DNA of 64,000 nucleotides from Bifidobacterium primatium (lineage in GTDB: Bacteria; Actinomycetota; Actinomycetes; Actinomycetales; Bifidobacteriaceae), in contig NZ_PEBI01000002.1 of NCBI RefSeq assembly GCF_002802875.1, forward strand, positions 75,353 to 139,352, in the 5' to 3' direction. Both the position numbers and the translations under genes were made by a program. This document shows, piece by piece, positions 1 to 9,665 of this stretch. Position 1 is the stretch's first letter; each line of letters opens with the position of its first letter. Under the pieces are notes generated by a model. That model was not told the origin of the DNA. It saw nothing but the letters and a program-made list of their open reading frames with translations, and made no database searches.

Positions 1-22
1 TAGGTGAAGTAGGGTTATGGGT

Positions 23-1396
23 ATGAGTGAACGAATTCACCGAAGCGCGGCCAACGCCGGTCGTGCGCTGTCCCATGTGAGCGAACACACCCATCAGTTG
101 CTTGACGCCGTAGAAGAGGAACGTCCCGTCTCCGTCTCCGCGAAGCTCGGACGGCTGCAATTCCATCATTCCGGCAAATTCCGTATTCTTCAGTTCAGCG
201 ATATCCAGGACGGTCCGAAGATCTCCAAGGACACCATCAGTCTGATCGGCGCCGCCTGCGACGCCGCCCGTCCCGACATCGTGGTGTTCACCGGCGACCA
301 GATCGCCGGATACGACTCCGCATACGCGCGCACGTCGCGCAAGCGTCGCTGGGACATGCCCAAGGGCGGCGTGAAGCCCGATAAGGGCGATTTCGACCAT
401 ACGCGCGAACTCGTGCGCAAATCCATCCGGCAGTTCGTACAGCCGCTCGTCGACCGCAATGTGCCGTTCGCCGTCACGTTCGGCAATCACGATTTCCAAT
501 GCGGACTGGATAACGCCGAACTCAACGACATCTATCGCGAATTCCCCGGCTGCCTGAATCCCCCGATGGCGGCCGCCGAACAGCCGGGAGCCGCGCAGTC
601 GGCCGCGTACTCCGGTCTCGCCGACCAGCAGGTGTACGCATGCGAGCCCGGCACGTTCGCGCTGCCCGTCTCCGATGTGGACCATACGCGCAACGTCATC
701 GGCCTCGTGATGGTGGATTCCGGCGACTATGCGAAATCCGGCGGCTACGATACGCCGAGCCAGCGTGCGCTCGATTTTCTCGACGCCATGCCGACCGCAT
801 TGGGCGCGAAGTCCATCGTGTTCCAGCACATTCCGATCCCGCAGTTCTACGACGTGCTGAAGCCGGTCTCGTCGTCCACCGCGTATGCGATTCAGGGATA
901 CCGCAGCTTCGACGCCGCATGCTACGTTCTCGACGAATCGAAGACATTGCCGGGCAGTTATCTGGGGGAGGGCGTGAGCTGCCCCGACATCGACTGCGGC
1001 GAATTCCAGATCATGAAGGACACCGACGGCTATTTCGGCCTGTTCGCCGGCCACGACCACCGCAACGGATTCGTCGGCACGACCGAGGGCATCATGCTCG
1101 GCGCGACGCCCACCTGTGGATTCGGCTCGTATGGTCCGGTGCCCGACAAGCGCGCGGCACGACTGTTCGAGTTCGACATCCGTCATCCGTACGAGCCGCG
1201 CACGCAGCTGCTGGAGTTCGGGCAGATCGTGGGCAAGCCCACGACGCGCAAGGCGTACACGTTCGCGATGAGCCATGTGCCTACGAATCCGGGTGACGCG
1301 TGGAACCTGCTGCGCAAGCCGGGACTGGTGTCGACGCTGGCCGCCGGATTCGCCGCCGCCATCGCGTCGCTCGGCTTCACCGGCAAGCGCCGGTAG
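23..1396 (+). CDS. metallophosphoesterase
   Basis: Calcineurin-like phosphoesterase, about 457 residues, probably a cytosolic phosphodiesterase or phosphatase; substrate unknown. Metal-site motifs appear in order: SDIQDG (about residue 59), TGDQIAG (about 91), GNHDF (about 154), QHIP (about 268) and GHDH (about 342). The first motif reads D-I-Q where many family members have D-x-H, so one metal ligand is changed. The C-terminus ends in an Ala/Gly-rich hydrophobic stretch and basic residues, possibly membrane-associating. ATG 23 is preferred over ATG 17 because the SD-like AGTAGGG at 9-14 is then well spaced. It converges on the IclR gene through a shared hairpin. The family is confident; the physiological role is not. 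Confidence 0.85.
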   Translation: MSERIHRSAANAGRALSHVSEHTHQLLDAVEEERPVSVSAKLGRLQFHHSGKFRILQFSDIQDGPKISKDTISLIGAACDAARPDIVVFTGDQIAGYDSAYARTSRKRRWDMPKGGVKPDKGDFDHTRELVRKSIRQFVQPLVDRNVPFAVTFGNHDFQCGLDNAELNDIYREFPGCLNPPMAAAEQPGAAQSAAYSGLADQQVYACEPGTFALPVSDVDHTRNVIGLVMVDSGDYAKSGGYDTPSQRALDFLDAMPTALGAKSIVFQHIPIPQFYDVLKPVSSSTAYAIQGYRSFDAACYVLDESKTLPGSYLGEGVSCPDIDCGEFQIMKDTDGYFGLFAGHDHRNGFVGTTEGIMLGATPTCGFGSYGPVPDKRAARLFEFDIRHPYEPRTQLLEFGQIVGKPTTRKAYTFAMSHVPTNPGDAWNLLRKPGLVSTLAAGFAAAIASLGFTGKRR

Positions 1397-1415
1397 ATAA
1401 TGGATATCCGGATAT

Positions 1416-1445
1416 GACAAAGGCTCCCCGCAGGGAGCCTTTGTC
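1416..1445. terminator. bidirectional hairpin terminator
   Basis: Perfect 13-bp stem (1416-1428 with 1433-1445; arms GACAAAGGCTCCC and GGGAGCCTTTGTC) with a 4-nt loop. It lies between the convergent phosphoesterase and IclR genes and can serve both. Confidence 0.8.
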
Positions 1446-1467
1446 GTTCAAACAGGCCATTCGACCA

Positions 1468-2337
1468 TTACATGCCCGAGACCGCGTGGGCGCGGATCAG
1501 GGCGTCGGAAAGATACTTGCCGGCGGCCATGACCAGCGGCGCGAAATGCTGGCCGGGCGTCGTGCCCATACGGTTCGTCGGGCCGGAGATGGAAATCGCC
1601 GCGATCACCTGACCGGAGGCGTTGCGAATCGGAGCGGAAACCGAGGCAACGCCCGGTTCGCGTTCGTTCACCGACTCCGCCCAGCCGCGCTTGCGTACGG
1701 TCGTCAGCTTCGCCACGGTGAACTTGGCGCGTCGCAGTCCCTGATGCATACGCTCTGGATCCTCCCACGCCAGCAGAATCTGCGCGGCCGAACCGGCCTC
1801 CATCGACAGGATCGCACCCACGGGAATCGAATCACGCAGACCGCTCGAACGCTCCACGGCCGCGATGCACACGCGCTGGTCGCCCTGACGGCGGTAGATC
1901 TGCGCCGACTCGCCCGTACGGTCGAGCAGCGTCTGCAGAATCGGGCCGCATGCGGTGAGCAGACGGTCCTCGCCGGCCGCTGCCGCCAGTTCGGCGAAAC
2001 GCGATCCGAGCACGAAACGACCATGCTGGTCGCGTACGATGAACCGGTGCTTCTCCAAAGCGATGGCCAGACGATGCGCCGTGGGCCTCGCCAGTCCGGT
2101 CTCGTTCACCAGTTGCGCCAGAGTGGCCGGACCGCCCTCCAGCGTATCGAGGATCTTGGCGGTCTTGTCGAGCACGCCGACGCCCGAATGCACCTCCTTG
2201 CGCGAGGATTCCGGCTTGGCCGAAGCCGCCTCGTCGCTCTGACTGGACGCATTGCGCGGATTTGTCAATACTTTTACTGTTTCTTTTTTCGTCTGCAATG
2301 TTCCACCCATTGAGGAATCGCCGTTTTGTATTGCCAT
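1468..2337 (-). CDS. IclR family transcriptional regulator next to leuCD
   Basis: 289 residues. An unstructured N-terminal tail of about 50 residues precedes an IclR winged HTH (about 53-115, with LAQLVNETGLARPTAHRLA as the recognition region) and the C-terminal effector domain (about 125-280, including GLRDSIPVGAILSMEAGSAAQ). It is transcribed divergently from leuC. In other actinobacteria, IclR regulators in exactly this position (LtbR of Corynebacterium, NdgR of Streptomyces) control leucine genes, so I infer the same role here; that is context plus family knowledge, not demonstrated. No strong SD precedes ATG 2337; the next in-frame ATG (2310) is an alternative start. Confidence 0.9.
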   Translation of the reverse strand: MAIQNGDSSMGGTLQTKKETVKVLTNPRNASSQSDEAASAKPESSRKEVHSGVGVLDKTAKILDTLEGGPATLAQLVNETGLARPTAHRLAIALEKHRFIVRDQHGRFVLGSRFAELAAAAGEDRLLTACGPILQTLLDRTGESAQIYRRQGDQRVCIAAVERSSGLRDSIPVGAILSMEAGSAAQILLAWEDPERMHQGLRRAKFTVAKLTTVRKRGWAESVNEREPGVASVSAPIRNASGQVIAAISISGPTNRMGTTPGQHFAPLVMAAGKYLSDALIRAHAVSGM

Positions 2338-2353
2338 GATTGGGATTATGCCA

Positions 2354-2366
2354 TCTCATAATGTGA
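2354..2366. promoter_or_regulatory. candidate IclR operator
   Basis: TCTCATAATGTGA is a 13-bp palindrome with one mismatched pair, in the gap between the divergent IclR gene and leuC. A TTGACC (2385-2390) that could be a -35 box toward leuC follows it. The operator role is inferred from position only. Confidence 0.35.
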
Positions 2367-2467
2367 AATGCAAAAGTCTCGAATTTGACCGAAGCACCAT
2401 ACTCGATGTGTCTGGGCTATTCAAAGGAGTAGCCACCGAGGAAAAACAAGAGGAATCAACGTCGATA

Positions 2468-2499
2468 CACGTTGCGATAACGTTGCGGCAAACGTTGCG
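2468..2499 (+). repeat. three ACGTTGCG direct repeats before leuC
   Basis: The octamer ACGTTGCG occurs at 2469, 2480 and 2492, i.e. spaced 11 and 12 bp (about one helical turn), just upstream of the leuC SD. This fits repeated protein contacts on one DNA face, or an mRNA leader element. Confidence 0.5.
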
Positions 2500-2523
2500 A
2501 TTGTGCCCCTAGGAGGTAAAACC

Positions 2524-3927
2524 ATGGGAACCACATTGGCCGAGAAAGTCTGGGCCGATCATCTCGTCCGCAAGGGCGAGAACGCCGAGCCGGACCTCAT
2601 CTACATCGATCTCATGCTCATGCACGAGGTCACCAGCCCGCAGGCGTTCGAGGGACTGCGTCTGGCCGGCCGCAAGCCGCGTCACACCGACCTGCTCATC
2701 GCGACCGAGGACCACAACACCCCGACCGTGAACATCGACCAGCCGAACCCCGACAAGACGTCGGCCACGCAGCTGAGCACGCTCGAGAAGAACTGCAAGG
2801 AGTTCGGCGTGCGCCTGCACCCGCTCGGCGACGCCGACCAGGGCATCGTGCACCAGGTGGGCCCGCAGCTCGGCCTCACCCAGCCGGGCATGACCGTGGT
2901 GTGCGGCGACTCCCACACCTCCACGCATGGTGCGTTCGGCGCGCTCGCGTTCGGCATCGGCACCAGCGAGGTCGAGCACGTGATGGCCACGCAGTGCCTG
3001 AGCCTCAAGCCGTTCAAGACCATGGCCGTGAACGTGGAGGGCGAACTGCCCGAAGGCGTGACCGCCAAGGACATCATCCTCGCCATCATCGCGAAGATCG
3101 GCACCGGCGGCGGCCAGGGCCATGTCATCGAATACCGTGGCGAGGCCATCCACAAGCTCAGCATGGAAGCCCGCATGACCATCTGCAACATGTCCATCGA
3201 GGCCGGTGCCCGCGCCGGCATGGTGGCCCCCGACGAGATCACGTTCGAATACCTCAAGGGCCGTCCGCACGCTCCGCAGGGCGAGATGTGGGACAAGGCC
3301 GTCGAATACTGGAAGACGCTCAAAACCGACGACGACGCCGTCTTCGACAAGGAGGTGACGCTGCGCGCCGAGGACCTGCAGCCGTACGTGACGTGGGGCA
3401 CCAACCCCGGTCAGGGCCTGCCAATCACCGCGAACGTGCCCGATCCGGAGACCATCACCGACGAGACGCAGCGCGTGGCCGCCGAAAGCGCCATCAAGTA
3501 CATGGGCCTCAAGCCCGGCCAGCCCATCAAGTCCATCGCCGTGGACACGGTGTTCATCGGCTCCTGCACGAACGGTCGCATCGAGGACCTTCGTGCCGCC
3601 GCCGCCATCATGAAGGGCCATCACAAGGCGAAGAGCCTGCATCGCGTACTCGTCGTGCCGGCCTCGTCCCGCGTGCGTCTGGAGGCCGAGAAGGAAGGCC
3701 TTGACAAGATCTTCAAGGACTTCGGCGCCGAATGGCGTAACGCCGGCTGCTCGATGTGCCTGGGCATGAACCCCGACAAGATGGTCGCCGACGAACGCTC
3801 CATCTCCACGTCGAACCGCAACTTCGAAGGACGACAGGGCAAGGGCTCGCGTACGCATCTGGCGTCGCCGGCCGTCGCCGCCGCCACCGCCATCCGCGGC
3901 ACCATCTCCAGCCCCGCCGACCTGTAA
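2524..3927 (+). CDS. leuC: 3-isopropylmalate dehydratase large subunit
   Basis: Aconitase-superfamily enzyme, 467 residues, which with LeuD converts 2-isopropylmalate to 3-isopropylmalate in leucine synthesis. The 4Fe-4S ligands are visible: Cys in [12 protein letters not shown] (about 347) and both Cys of [10 protein letters not shown] (about 409 and 412). Substrate motifs [12 protein letters not shown] and SSRVRLEAE are intact. ATG 2524 follows the SD AGGAGGT (2511-2517); an upstream in-frame GTG at 2503 lies before that SD and is unlikely. It is followed 20 bp later by leuD, forming an operon. Expression is probably governed by the divergent IclR regulator. Confidence 0.97.
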   Translation: MGTTLAEKVWADHLVRKGENAEPDLIYIDLMLMHEVTSPQAFEGLRLAGRKPRHTDLLIATEDHNTPTVNIDQPNPDKTSATQLSTLEKNCKEFGVRLHPLGDADQGIVHQVGPQLGLTQPGMTVVCGDSHTSTHGAFGALAFGIGTSEVEHVMATQCLSLKPFKTMAVNVEGELPEGVTAKDIILAIIAKIGTGGGQGHVIEYRGEAIHKLSMEARMTICNMSIEAGARAGMVAPDEITFEYLKGRPHAPQGEMWDKAVEYWKTLKTDDDAVFDKEVTLRAEDLQPYVTWGTNPGQGLPITANVPDPETITDETQRVAAESAIKYMGLKPGQPIKSIAVDTVFIGSCTNGRIEDLRAAAAIMKGHHKAKSLHRVLVVPASSRVRLEAEKEGLDKIFKDFGAEWRNAGCSMCLGMNPDKMVADERSISTSNRNFEGRQGKGSRTHLASPAVAAATAIRGTISSPADL

Positions 3928-3947
3928 AGAGAAGGACTCAAGCAATC

Positions 3948-4631
3948 ATGGAAAAACTTACCGTCGTCACCGGTGTGGGCGTTCCGCTCCGTCGTTCCAA
4001 CGTCGACACCGACCAGATTATTCCCGCCGTGTTCCTGAAGCGCGTGACCAAGTCCGGCTTCGATGACGCGCTGTTCTACGCGTGGCGCCGCGACCCCGAG
4101 TTCGTGCTCAACCAGGAGCCGTACCGCAACGGCAAGATTCTTGTGGCCGGTCCCGACTTCGGCATCGGCTCGTCGCGTGAGCACGCCGTATGGGCGCTGC
4201 ATGACTACGGCTTCCGCGTGGTCATCGCACCGCGCTTCGCCGACATCTTCTACGGCAACACCGCCAAGAACGGCGTGCTTGCCGCCATCATGCCGATGGA
4301 GTCGATCGAGCTGCTGTGGAAGCTGCTCGAGGAGGAGCCGGGCCGCGAGATGACCGTCGACCTGGGTGAACGCACCGTGACCTGCGGCGACGTGACGCTG
4401 CCGTTCGAGGTGGGCGACTACGTGCGTTGGCGCCTGATGAACGGCTACGACGACATCGATCTGACGCTGCACCACGAGGACGACATCATCGCCTACGAGA
4501 AGATGCGCGCGGAGAAGTTCCCGTTCAAGCCGACCACGCTGCCGGCCCGCCATCTGCCCGAGGAGCCCATCACATCCGCCCGCGAGCAGGAATACGATTG
4601 GACGGGACCTTTGGCTGATCGAGACAAGTAG
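3948..4631 (+). CDS. leuD: 3-isopropylmalate dehydratase small subunit
   Basis: 227-residue swivel-domain partner of LeuC. The N-terminus has [18 protein letters not shown], and the substrate-binding motif [17 protein letters not shown] sits at about 67-83; both are diagnostic of LeuD. The SD-like GAGAAGGA precedes ATG 3948. The stop codon lies inside the loop of a perfect 13-bp hairpin, so transcription of the operon probably ends right at the coding end. Confidence 0.97.
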   Translation: MEKLTVVTGVGVPLRRSNVDTDQIIPAVFLKRVTKSGFDDALFYAWRRDPEFVLNQEPYRNGKILVAGPDFGIGSSREHAVWALHDYGFRVVIAPRFADIFYGNTAKNGVLAAIMPMESIELLWKLLEEEPGREMTVDLGERTVTCGDVTLPFEVGDYVRWRLMNGYDDIDLTLHHEDDIIAYEKMRAEKFPFKPTTLPARHLPEEPITSAREQEYDWTGPLADRDK

Positions 4632-4674
4632 TCTCGATCAGCCGGTGGGACAGTCCAGTGGACTGTCCCACCGG
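4613..4674 (+). terminator. tandem hairpins at leuD 3' end
   Basis: Two adjoining perfect hairpins. The first has 13-bp arms 4613-4625 and 4631-4643, with the leuD stop in the loop. The second has 15-bp arms 4642-4656 and 4660-4674, with core CAGTCC-AGT-GGACTG. There is no T-run. The same core recurs after dapE (50972-50994). Confidence 0.65.
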
Positions 4675-5386
4675 TCCCGTGCGAAGCCGCGATATATCTC
4701 GCGGCGAAGCCAGAAAACCGCGGGCGTCAGCCCGTCCATAATTGCCGGACCGGGTCCGTTGGCCGATTCCTCAATCGGTCTGCCGCGATTGATTTTGCAG
4801 CGGAGTCGGCGAACCGTGGGGCTGCCCTCGTGGCCGAGGGAAGCTGTTCGTCCACACCGGATTGAGGGGGCTGGCTTGGTCTCGCGCTCTGACCCGTCCC
4901 AATGGATTGCTCGTCAAAATAGCCCGAATCCTTCGTCGTCCATGGGAATCATGTCGATTTCCATGGACGACGTTGCATTTTCGGGAAAAATCGCCGCAGT
5001 CCATCGCGGCAGTCGACGTCGACGCCGCGAATCGTTGCAATCATGCGGTTCTTGTTTTGGGTGTTCCGCGAAGCCGATGGATTACGCTGCATTTTTGGGA
5101 AAATGCGGTCGAATCCATCGAATATCGACCGGTATTGATGGATTGCGTGACAATACCGATTTTTTGCAATCGAATCCATTGCAAATCGCGTGGTCTGCAA
5201 CCGTATGACATGCAGTAGAGGGGTATGGAGGGTATTTCGATGGATTCCCCCGTATCGGCCCGAGGGAGTACTGTGGTGTAGTGGAATACAGGCTGATTCA
5301 TTGAGATGTCTGCGTTCATGAGGAGCCGCCGGGCCGTCGTCGGACCGGTGGAGTGTGCGCGGCGTCCGGAAGCAGAAGGGAATGCC
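4675..5386. repeat. structured non-coding region with hairpin units
   Basis: No convincing gene. From 4934 to about 5180 it is built of hairpins: 12-bp arms 4934-4945/4961-4972 (CGTCGTCCATGG); a composite hairpin GATGGATT (5076-5083), GCATTTT (5089-5095), AAAATGC (5100-5106), AATCCATC (5112-5119); and a related unit with GATGGATTGC at 5137-5146 and GCAA/AATCCAT at 5166-5179. The units look like diverged copies of one element. The rest (4675-4930 and 5181-5386) shows nothing I can identify except likely promoter DNA for the next gene. Confidence 0.6.
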
Positions 5387-7726
5387 ATGAGCTTGAACGG
5401 CTTGACGGCTGAAAGGAAAGAGCCGCGCATGAGCGGCTGGAAGAAGAAAGTGGTCGGCGTGCTCGCCGCAGTGGCCACCGTCGCTACGATGGGCCTCACC
5501 GCCGTCACCGCCAACGCGGCGGACGAGGTCGGCGCCGATGCCACCGCTAATGCGAACATCTATCAGGCGTTGGAATACATGCAGGATCTGAATACGTTGC
5601 GCGCCCGTGATGACCGCAGGGCGCTGACCCCTCAGCAGATTGCCAATGCGTATAGTGCGGATAACAATACCACTGTCTCGGCGTCCCTGTTCGCCGAGAA
5701 CACCGGTGACGGCAAGCCCGTAGGTGCGCTGAAGGTCAACGATCAGATGATGTCGTGGGCGCAGACCCGCGCCAACGAGCTGGCCAAGCGTGCGGTGACG
5801 AACCCGAACAACCCTCTCAGCCACGACAACATGACCAATGGCCGTCCAAGCTGGGGTGCGAACAACCTGACGAACAGCAATAATGGATATCAGCCCGGCA
5901 CCTTCGTTTTCGGTCCCGAGGCATTGGCCATCGGATACCCGGATTACGACTCCAGCATGGAACCGGTCAATTCGTGGTACAGCGAGCTGAATGTTGAATT
6001 CAATCTCGATCAGGTGCGTAAGGACAACCCGCAGTACGCGAACATGACCGATGCGCAGATTCTGCAGTATGAACGTCAGGGATATGGTCATTACCTCACG
6101 GAGGTCAGCCCTCTGGCCGATATCGCCGGTTTCGGCGTGGCCAAGGTCAGCGGCGGCCAGTGGGATGGCGCGTTGGTCTCCGTTCTGGAAATCGGCAATA
6201 GCAAGACCGCCCAGGGTAAGACCCAGAGCGTCGAGGAGGCGCTGAAGGAGTATGCGCCGAAGAAGACCATCACTGGTGTGAAGGATGTCACGCTGGATGT
6301 GGATTCGAGTACAACCAAGCCGACGCTGCCGGCCAAGGTGACCGCCACGTACGACGACAAGTCCACTGCGCAGGTGCCGGTCACGTGGGAATCCGTTCCG
6401 AATGATTGGAACAAGGACCGCGACGCCCACAAGGTGACCATCAAGGGCCAGGTGGATAGTTGGAGCAAGGGCGTCACGCTCACGCTGAACGTGGCCGCCG
6501 CGACCATCACCTCAGCCATCGTGACCCCGAACGCGCTGAGCACCCCGGCCGGTGTTGACCCGACCGATAAGCTCCCCAAGAGCGCAGCCATCACCTGGTC
6601 CAACGGCGAAACCGGCACTGCGGACGTGAAGTGGGACGACATCGGCGACCAGTACAAGACCGCCGGCAAGATGTTCACCCTGAACGGCACCGCTTCCAAC
6701 GACGGCCAGACCGCCAAGGTCTCGCTGACCATCACCGTGGGCAAGACCGAAGCCGTGAGCGCCGAGGCGACCCCCGCATCCGTCGACACCATCGCCGGCA
6801 CCAAGCCGAAGCTGGACGACATCAACGCCACCGTGACGTACACCGATGGCTCCACCACCATCAACACCGTCAAGTGGGATGCCATCGACGCTTCCAAGTA
6901 CGCGAACGAAGGCACTTTCACCGCGACCGGCACCGTGCTCGACACCACCGTGAACGCGCGCGCCGCCGGCAACCCGCTGCTCGACAAGGACGGCAAGCAG
7001 CTCACCGTGAAGGTAACGGTGAACGTCAAAGCCCGCGCGATTACCGCTGTCACGGCGACTTCCGACATCACCATCGACTCCGCCAAGACCGCGCCGGACA
7101 ATCTGACCGGTTCGGCCATCGTCAAGTGGAACGATGGTACGACCGAAACGCGCACCGGCATCAAGCTGACACTGCCCGACGGCTGGAACACGAAGCGTGA
7201 ATCACACATCGTCACCGCCACCGGCCGCGTCGCCGACTGGGATGAGGACGTGCCGTTCAACGTGACGGTCAAGGCCGCCACCATCGAATCCGTCGAGGAC
7301 CCGGCCGATCGCTCGACCACCGAGGGCGTTGTCCCCCCGCTGCCCGAGAGCGCAAAGGTTACTTGGAGCAACGGCGATTCCTCCAGCGAGCCCGTCGTCT
7401 GGAACGAGCCGGAGAACTTCAAGGACCTGCTTGACAAGGCCGGTGACACGGTCACGGTGAACGGCGCAATCAAGGGTTACCCGGATAAGAAGGTGACCGT
7501 GAAGATCACCGTCACCGCCGCGACCATCGAATCCGTCACCGCGCCGAAGGATGTGACCATCGACGCCGGCGATAAGCTGGGCCTGCCCGATACCGTGACC
7601 GCCAAGCTTTCCAACGGCAACGACGGCCAGGTCTCCGTGACGTGGAAGACCGACGGCGTGGACTTCTCCAACCGCTCCGGCAAGGACAAGACCGTCACCG
7701 TCAAGGGCGAGATCGCCGGATACTAG
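5387..7726 (+). CDS. CAP-domain Ig-repeat surface protein, truncated by TAG
   Basis: 779 residues read up to an in-frame TAG (7724-7726). A signal peptide (about 1-45: basic WKKK, hydrophobic core, ANA-AD cleavage) is followed by a CAP/SCP domain (about 55-275, with NPLSHDN and GHYLTEVSP) and then bacterial Ig-like repeats of about 75-90 residues, each starting with a pattern such as ATIESV and containing VTWxN. Five repeats are complete; the sixth is cut near its end. The reading frame continues after the TAG into two more Ig repeats and a sortase signal, so the encoded product is secreted but not anchored. ATG 5387 has SD AGAAGGG; ATG 5429 is an alternative, and an in-frame ATG at 5306 lies further upstream. 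A sequencing error or natural readthrough would restore a 1017-residue adhesin. Confidence 0.8.
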   Translation: MSLNGLTAERKEPRMSGWKKKVVGVLAAVATVATMGLTAVTANAADEVGADATANANIYQALEYMQDLNTLRARDDRRALTPQQIANAYSADNNTTVSASLFAENTGDGKPVGALKVNDQMMSWAQTRANELAKRAVTNPNNPLSHDNMTNGRPSWGANNLTNSNNGYQPGTFVFGPEALAIGYPDYDSSMEPVNSWYSELNVEFNLDQVRKDNPQYANMTDAQILQYERQGYGHYLTEVSPLADIAGFGVAKVSGGQWDGALVSVLEIGNSKTAQGKTQSVEEALKEYAPKKTITGVKDVTLDVDSSTTKPTLPAKVTATYDDKSTAQVPVTWESVPNDWNKDRDAHKVTIKGQVDSWSKGVTLTLNVAAATITSAIVTPNALSTPAGVDPTDKLPKSAAITWSNGETGTADVKWDDIGDQYKTAGKMFTLNGTASNDGQTAKVSLTITVGKTEAVSAEATPASVDTIAGTKPKLDDINATVTYTDGSTTINTVKWDAIDASKYANEGTFTATGTVLDTTVNARAAGNPLLDKDGKQLTVKVTVNVKARAITAVTATSDITIDSAKTAPDNLTGSAIVKWNDGTTETRTGIKLTLPDGWNTKRESHIVTATGRVADWDEDVPFNVTVKAATIESVEDPADRSTTEGVVPPLPESAKVTWSNGDSSSEPVVWNEPENFKDLLDKAGDTVTVNGAIKGYPDKKVTVKITVTAATIESVTAPKDVTIDAGDKLGLPDTVTAKLSNGNDGQVSVTWKTDGVDFSNRSGKDKTVTVKGEIAGY

Positions 7727-8440
7727 GACGGCGTGAGCGTCAACGTCACCATCCGCAGTGCCAAGGCCGCCGGTGCCAAGGTCGTCGGCGACACGACCAT
7801 CACCGTCGACTCCGGCAAGAAGCCCGACCTGCCCAAGGACGCGACCGTCACGTGGAGCGACGGCGGCAAGGACAGCACCGAAGCCATCACGTGGGACGCC
7901 TTCGACAAGTGGCAGAGCCGTGACGGCGGCGAGTTCACCGTCAACGGCAAGGCGGCCGGCCAGACCGTCTCCGTCACCGTGAAGGTGAACGCGGCCACGG
8001 TGAAGCTCGTGGAGGACGGCGTCGACATCCCCACCACGGTGGGCAAGTCGCCGCAGCTGCCGAAGACCGTGAAGGTGCACTGGTCCAACGGCGACATCAC
8101 CGACGAGCCGGCCACATGGAGCACCGTTCCCGCCGACTCCTACGCCAAGGCCGGTTCCTTCTCCGTCGAGGGCAAGGCCACGGTGAATGGCGCCGACTAC
8201 GCGCTCAAGGCCAACGTCACGGTTCGCGAGGCATCGGCCGGCGGCAACGAGAACAAGCCGAACCCGACGCCGTCGCCGAACAAGACGCAGGTCGCCACGA
8301 ACACCGGCACGAACGCCTCCAAGCAGAGCAGCCAGCTCTCGCGCACCGGCGCCGCCATCGGCGGAATCGTGGCCGTGGTGGTGATTCTCGTCGCCATCGC
8401 CGGCGCCGTCTTCTACCTGAAGACCAAGCGCACGCACTGA
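7727..8440 (+). pseudogene. detached 3' part of the CAP/Ig surface protein gene
   Basis: Same frame as the preceding gene, directly after its TAG. It encodes the rest of the sixth Ig repeat, repeats seven and eight (beginning AKVVGDTT and ATVKLVED), a Pro/Asn/Thr spacer, and a cell-wall sorting signal: LSRTG, a hydrophobic segment and the basic tail KTKRTH. A GTG at 7733 could nominally start an ORF, but there is no SD and no signal peptide, so independent expression is unlikely. I read this as the 3' portion of one gene broken by a single nonsense change. Confidence 0.75.
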
Positions 8441-8463
8441 TAGGCGATTAGCCGAGCAGGGGA

Positions 8464-8496
8464 GGGGAGAAGCCCGCATGAGCCGGGTTTCTCCCC
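8464..8496 (+). terminator. hairpin after surface protein gene
   Basis: 13-bp stem GGGGAGAAGCCCG (8464-8476) with CGGGTTTCTCCCC (8484-8496), one G-U pair, no T-run. The remaining gap to 8699 shows nothing else I can identify. Confidence 0.6.
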
Positions 8497-8699
8497 TCGC
8501 TGCATATTGCGGGGTGTGATCGCGTATTGCAGGGTGTAAATGGAAGGTGTCATCTTGGCTTGCCTGTCGGCTCGCATTGTGCCTACAAAACACTCTGCCG
8601 TTTGCTTAGTGGCAGCATAGGCCCTGCGCGTGAGTTGCAAGGTGATAATTGATATTCTGTTGCAAACAGGGGAAGAGGAGCTGTAAGAAGGCAGGTCCC

Positions 8700-9665
8700 A
8701 TGATGCAAAATAATAGGTTGCGTGATGCCATACGTCATGAGTTAGCCAGTTCGCGGGGCAGAAACGCGGTTCTCGTGGTGATTTGCTGTGCCGCAGTGGC
8801 TGCTGCGGTATCAACATTTGTCTCCCATATATGGAGTCAGCCTCCCATATGGTTGTGGTGGCTGCAGTTGGTATTCGGTGTTGTCTCGGCGCTTGCGGCA
8901 TTTCTGTCGGCTAAGCAGAAGAAATGGTCCGATGAGGAACATGATGACGAGATGCATTCTCTGGAGGAGGAACGCAAGGCTGAACGTGTCGCGGTCCTTA
9001 CATTAATCAACGGAGTGTTTCTCGGTATTTCCGATGACCTCGTGCGTTTCGTCAACGGTACGATACGCGAGAGAAAACAGCAGATAGCGCAGATACGTCA
9101 GTCGGTGGTGGACAAAATATGCGATTTGGTGCATATCCCCAATGCCCGTGCGGCATACTATCGAATCGATGACGGGCAGCTCTCGAAGAACAAGCTGGTC
9201 ATGACGAATGTCGCGCATGCAGGCAAATCAAGGGAAGATGAATTTTCCGGTGAGTTCTTTTGGAATGCCGATTCCAATGGCGAACGGAATAAAGACAAAG
9301 ACGGCCTATGGGGATTCGACGTCGATGTACTTGTCAACGACGTAGACAAAGCAGAAGAGCTCCTTCCTGATTTCGATAAAGGGAAGAAGGATAAACTGAA
9401 ATATCGGTCATTCATCACGATTTCAGTGAGATGCGGCGATTTGCCGTTCGGCATGGTAACCGTCAACGCCTTGGAAAACGATGCATTCACCAATAGAGAA
9501 CGCTACTCCGTGAAAGCATTGGCTCGGCTTCTTGCAATATCGGAGAAATTGGCGCTCTCGCCTCAGGCAGAATCGAATTACCGAGAACAGCTGAAGAAGT
9601 GTGGATTGTTCCTCACACAGGTCGAAGACTACAATAGGAACCCACGAAAGGAGGATGTCCAATGA
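8700..9665 (+). CDS. two-TM protein with GAF-like cytosolic region
   Basis: Not recognised as a named family. 321 residues: two N-terminal membrane segments (about 21-43 and 48-70), a charged helical linker (about 72-130), then an alpha/beta region (about 135-300) whose strand pattern (YRSFITISVRCGDLPFGMVTVNA, then a terminal helix) resembles a GAF sensory domain. The base composition is visibly more AT-rich than neighbouring housekeeping genes, suggesting acquisition. ATG 8700 or 8703 is preferred over an upstream TTG at 8649. The stop overlaps the next start (ATGA), implying a two-gene unit. A membrane-bound sensor or effector is possible; function unknown. Confidence 0.7.
   Translation: MMQNNRLRDAIRHELASSRGRNAVLVVICCAAVAAAVSTFVSHIWSQPPIWLWWLQLVFGVVSALAAFLSAKQKKWSDEEHDDEMHSLEEERKAERVAVLTLINGVFLGISDDLVRFVNGTIRERKQQIAQIRQSVVDKICDLVHIPNARAAYYRIDDGQLSKNKLVMTNVAHAGKSREDEFSGEFFWNADSNGERNKDKDGLWGFDVDVLVNDVDKAEELLPDFDKGKKDKLKYRSFITISVRCGDLPFGMVTVNALENDAFTNRERYSVKALARLLAISEKLALSPQAESNYREQLKKCGLFLTQVEDYNRNPRKEDVQ

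Noticed and set aside
2509-3945. 478-codon minus-strand ORF over leuC
   Set aside because: Shadow of a high-GC gene: low-complexity Gly/His/Val translation with no domain, whereas leuC is complete on the plus strand.
5306-5386. upstream start for the CAP/Ig surface protein
   Set aside because: It would add a charged stretch before the signal peptide, and ATG 5387 has a better SD; not excluded.
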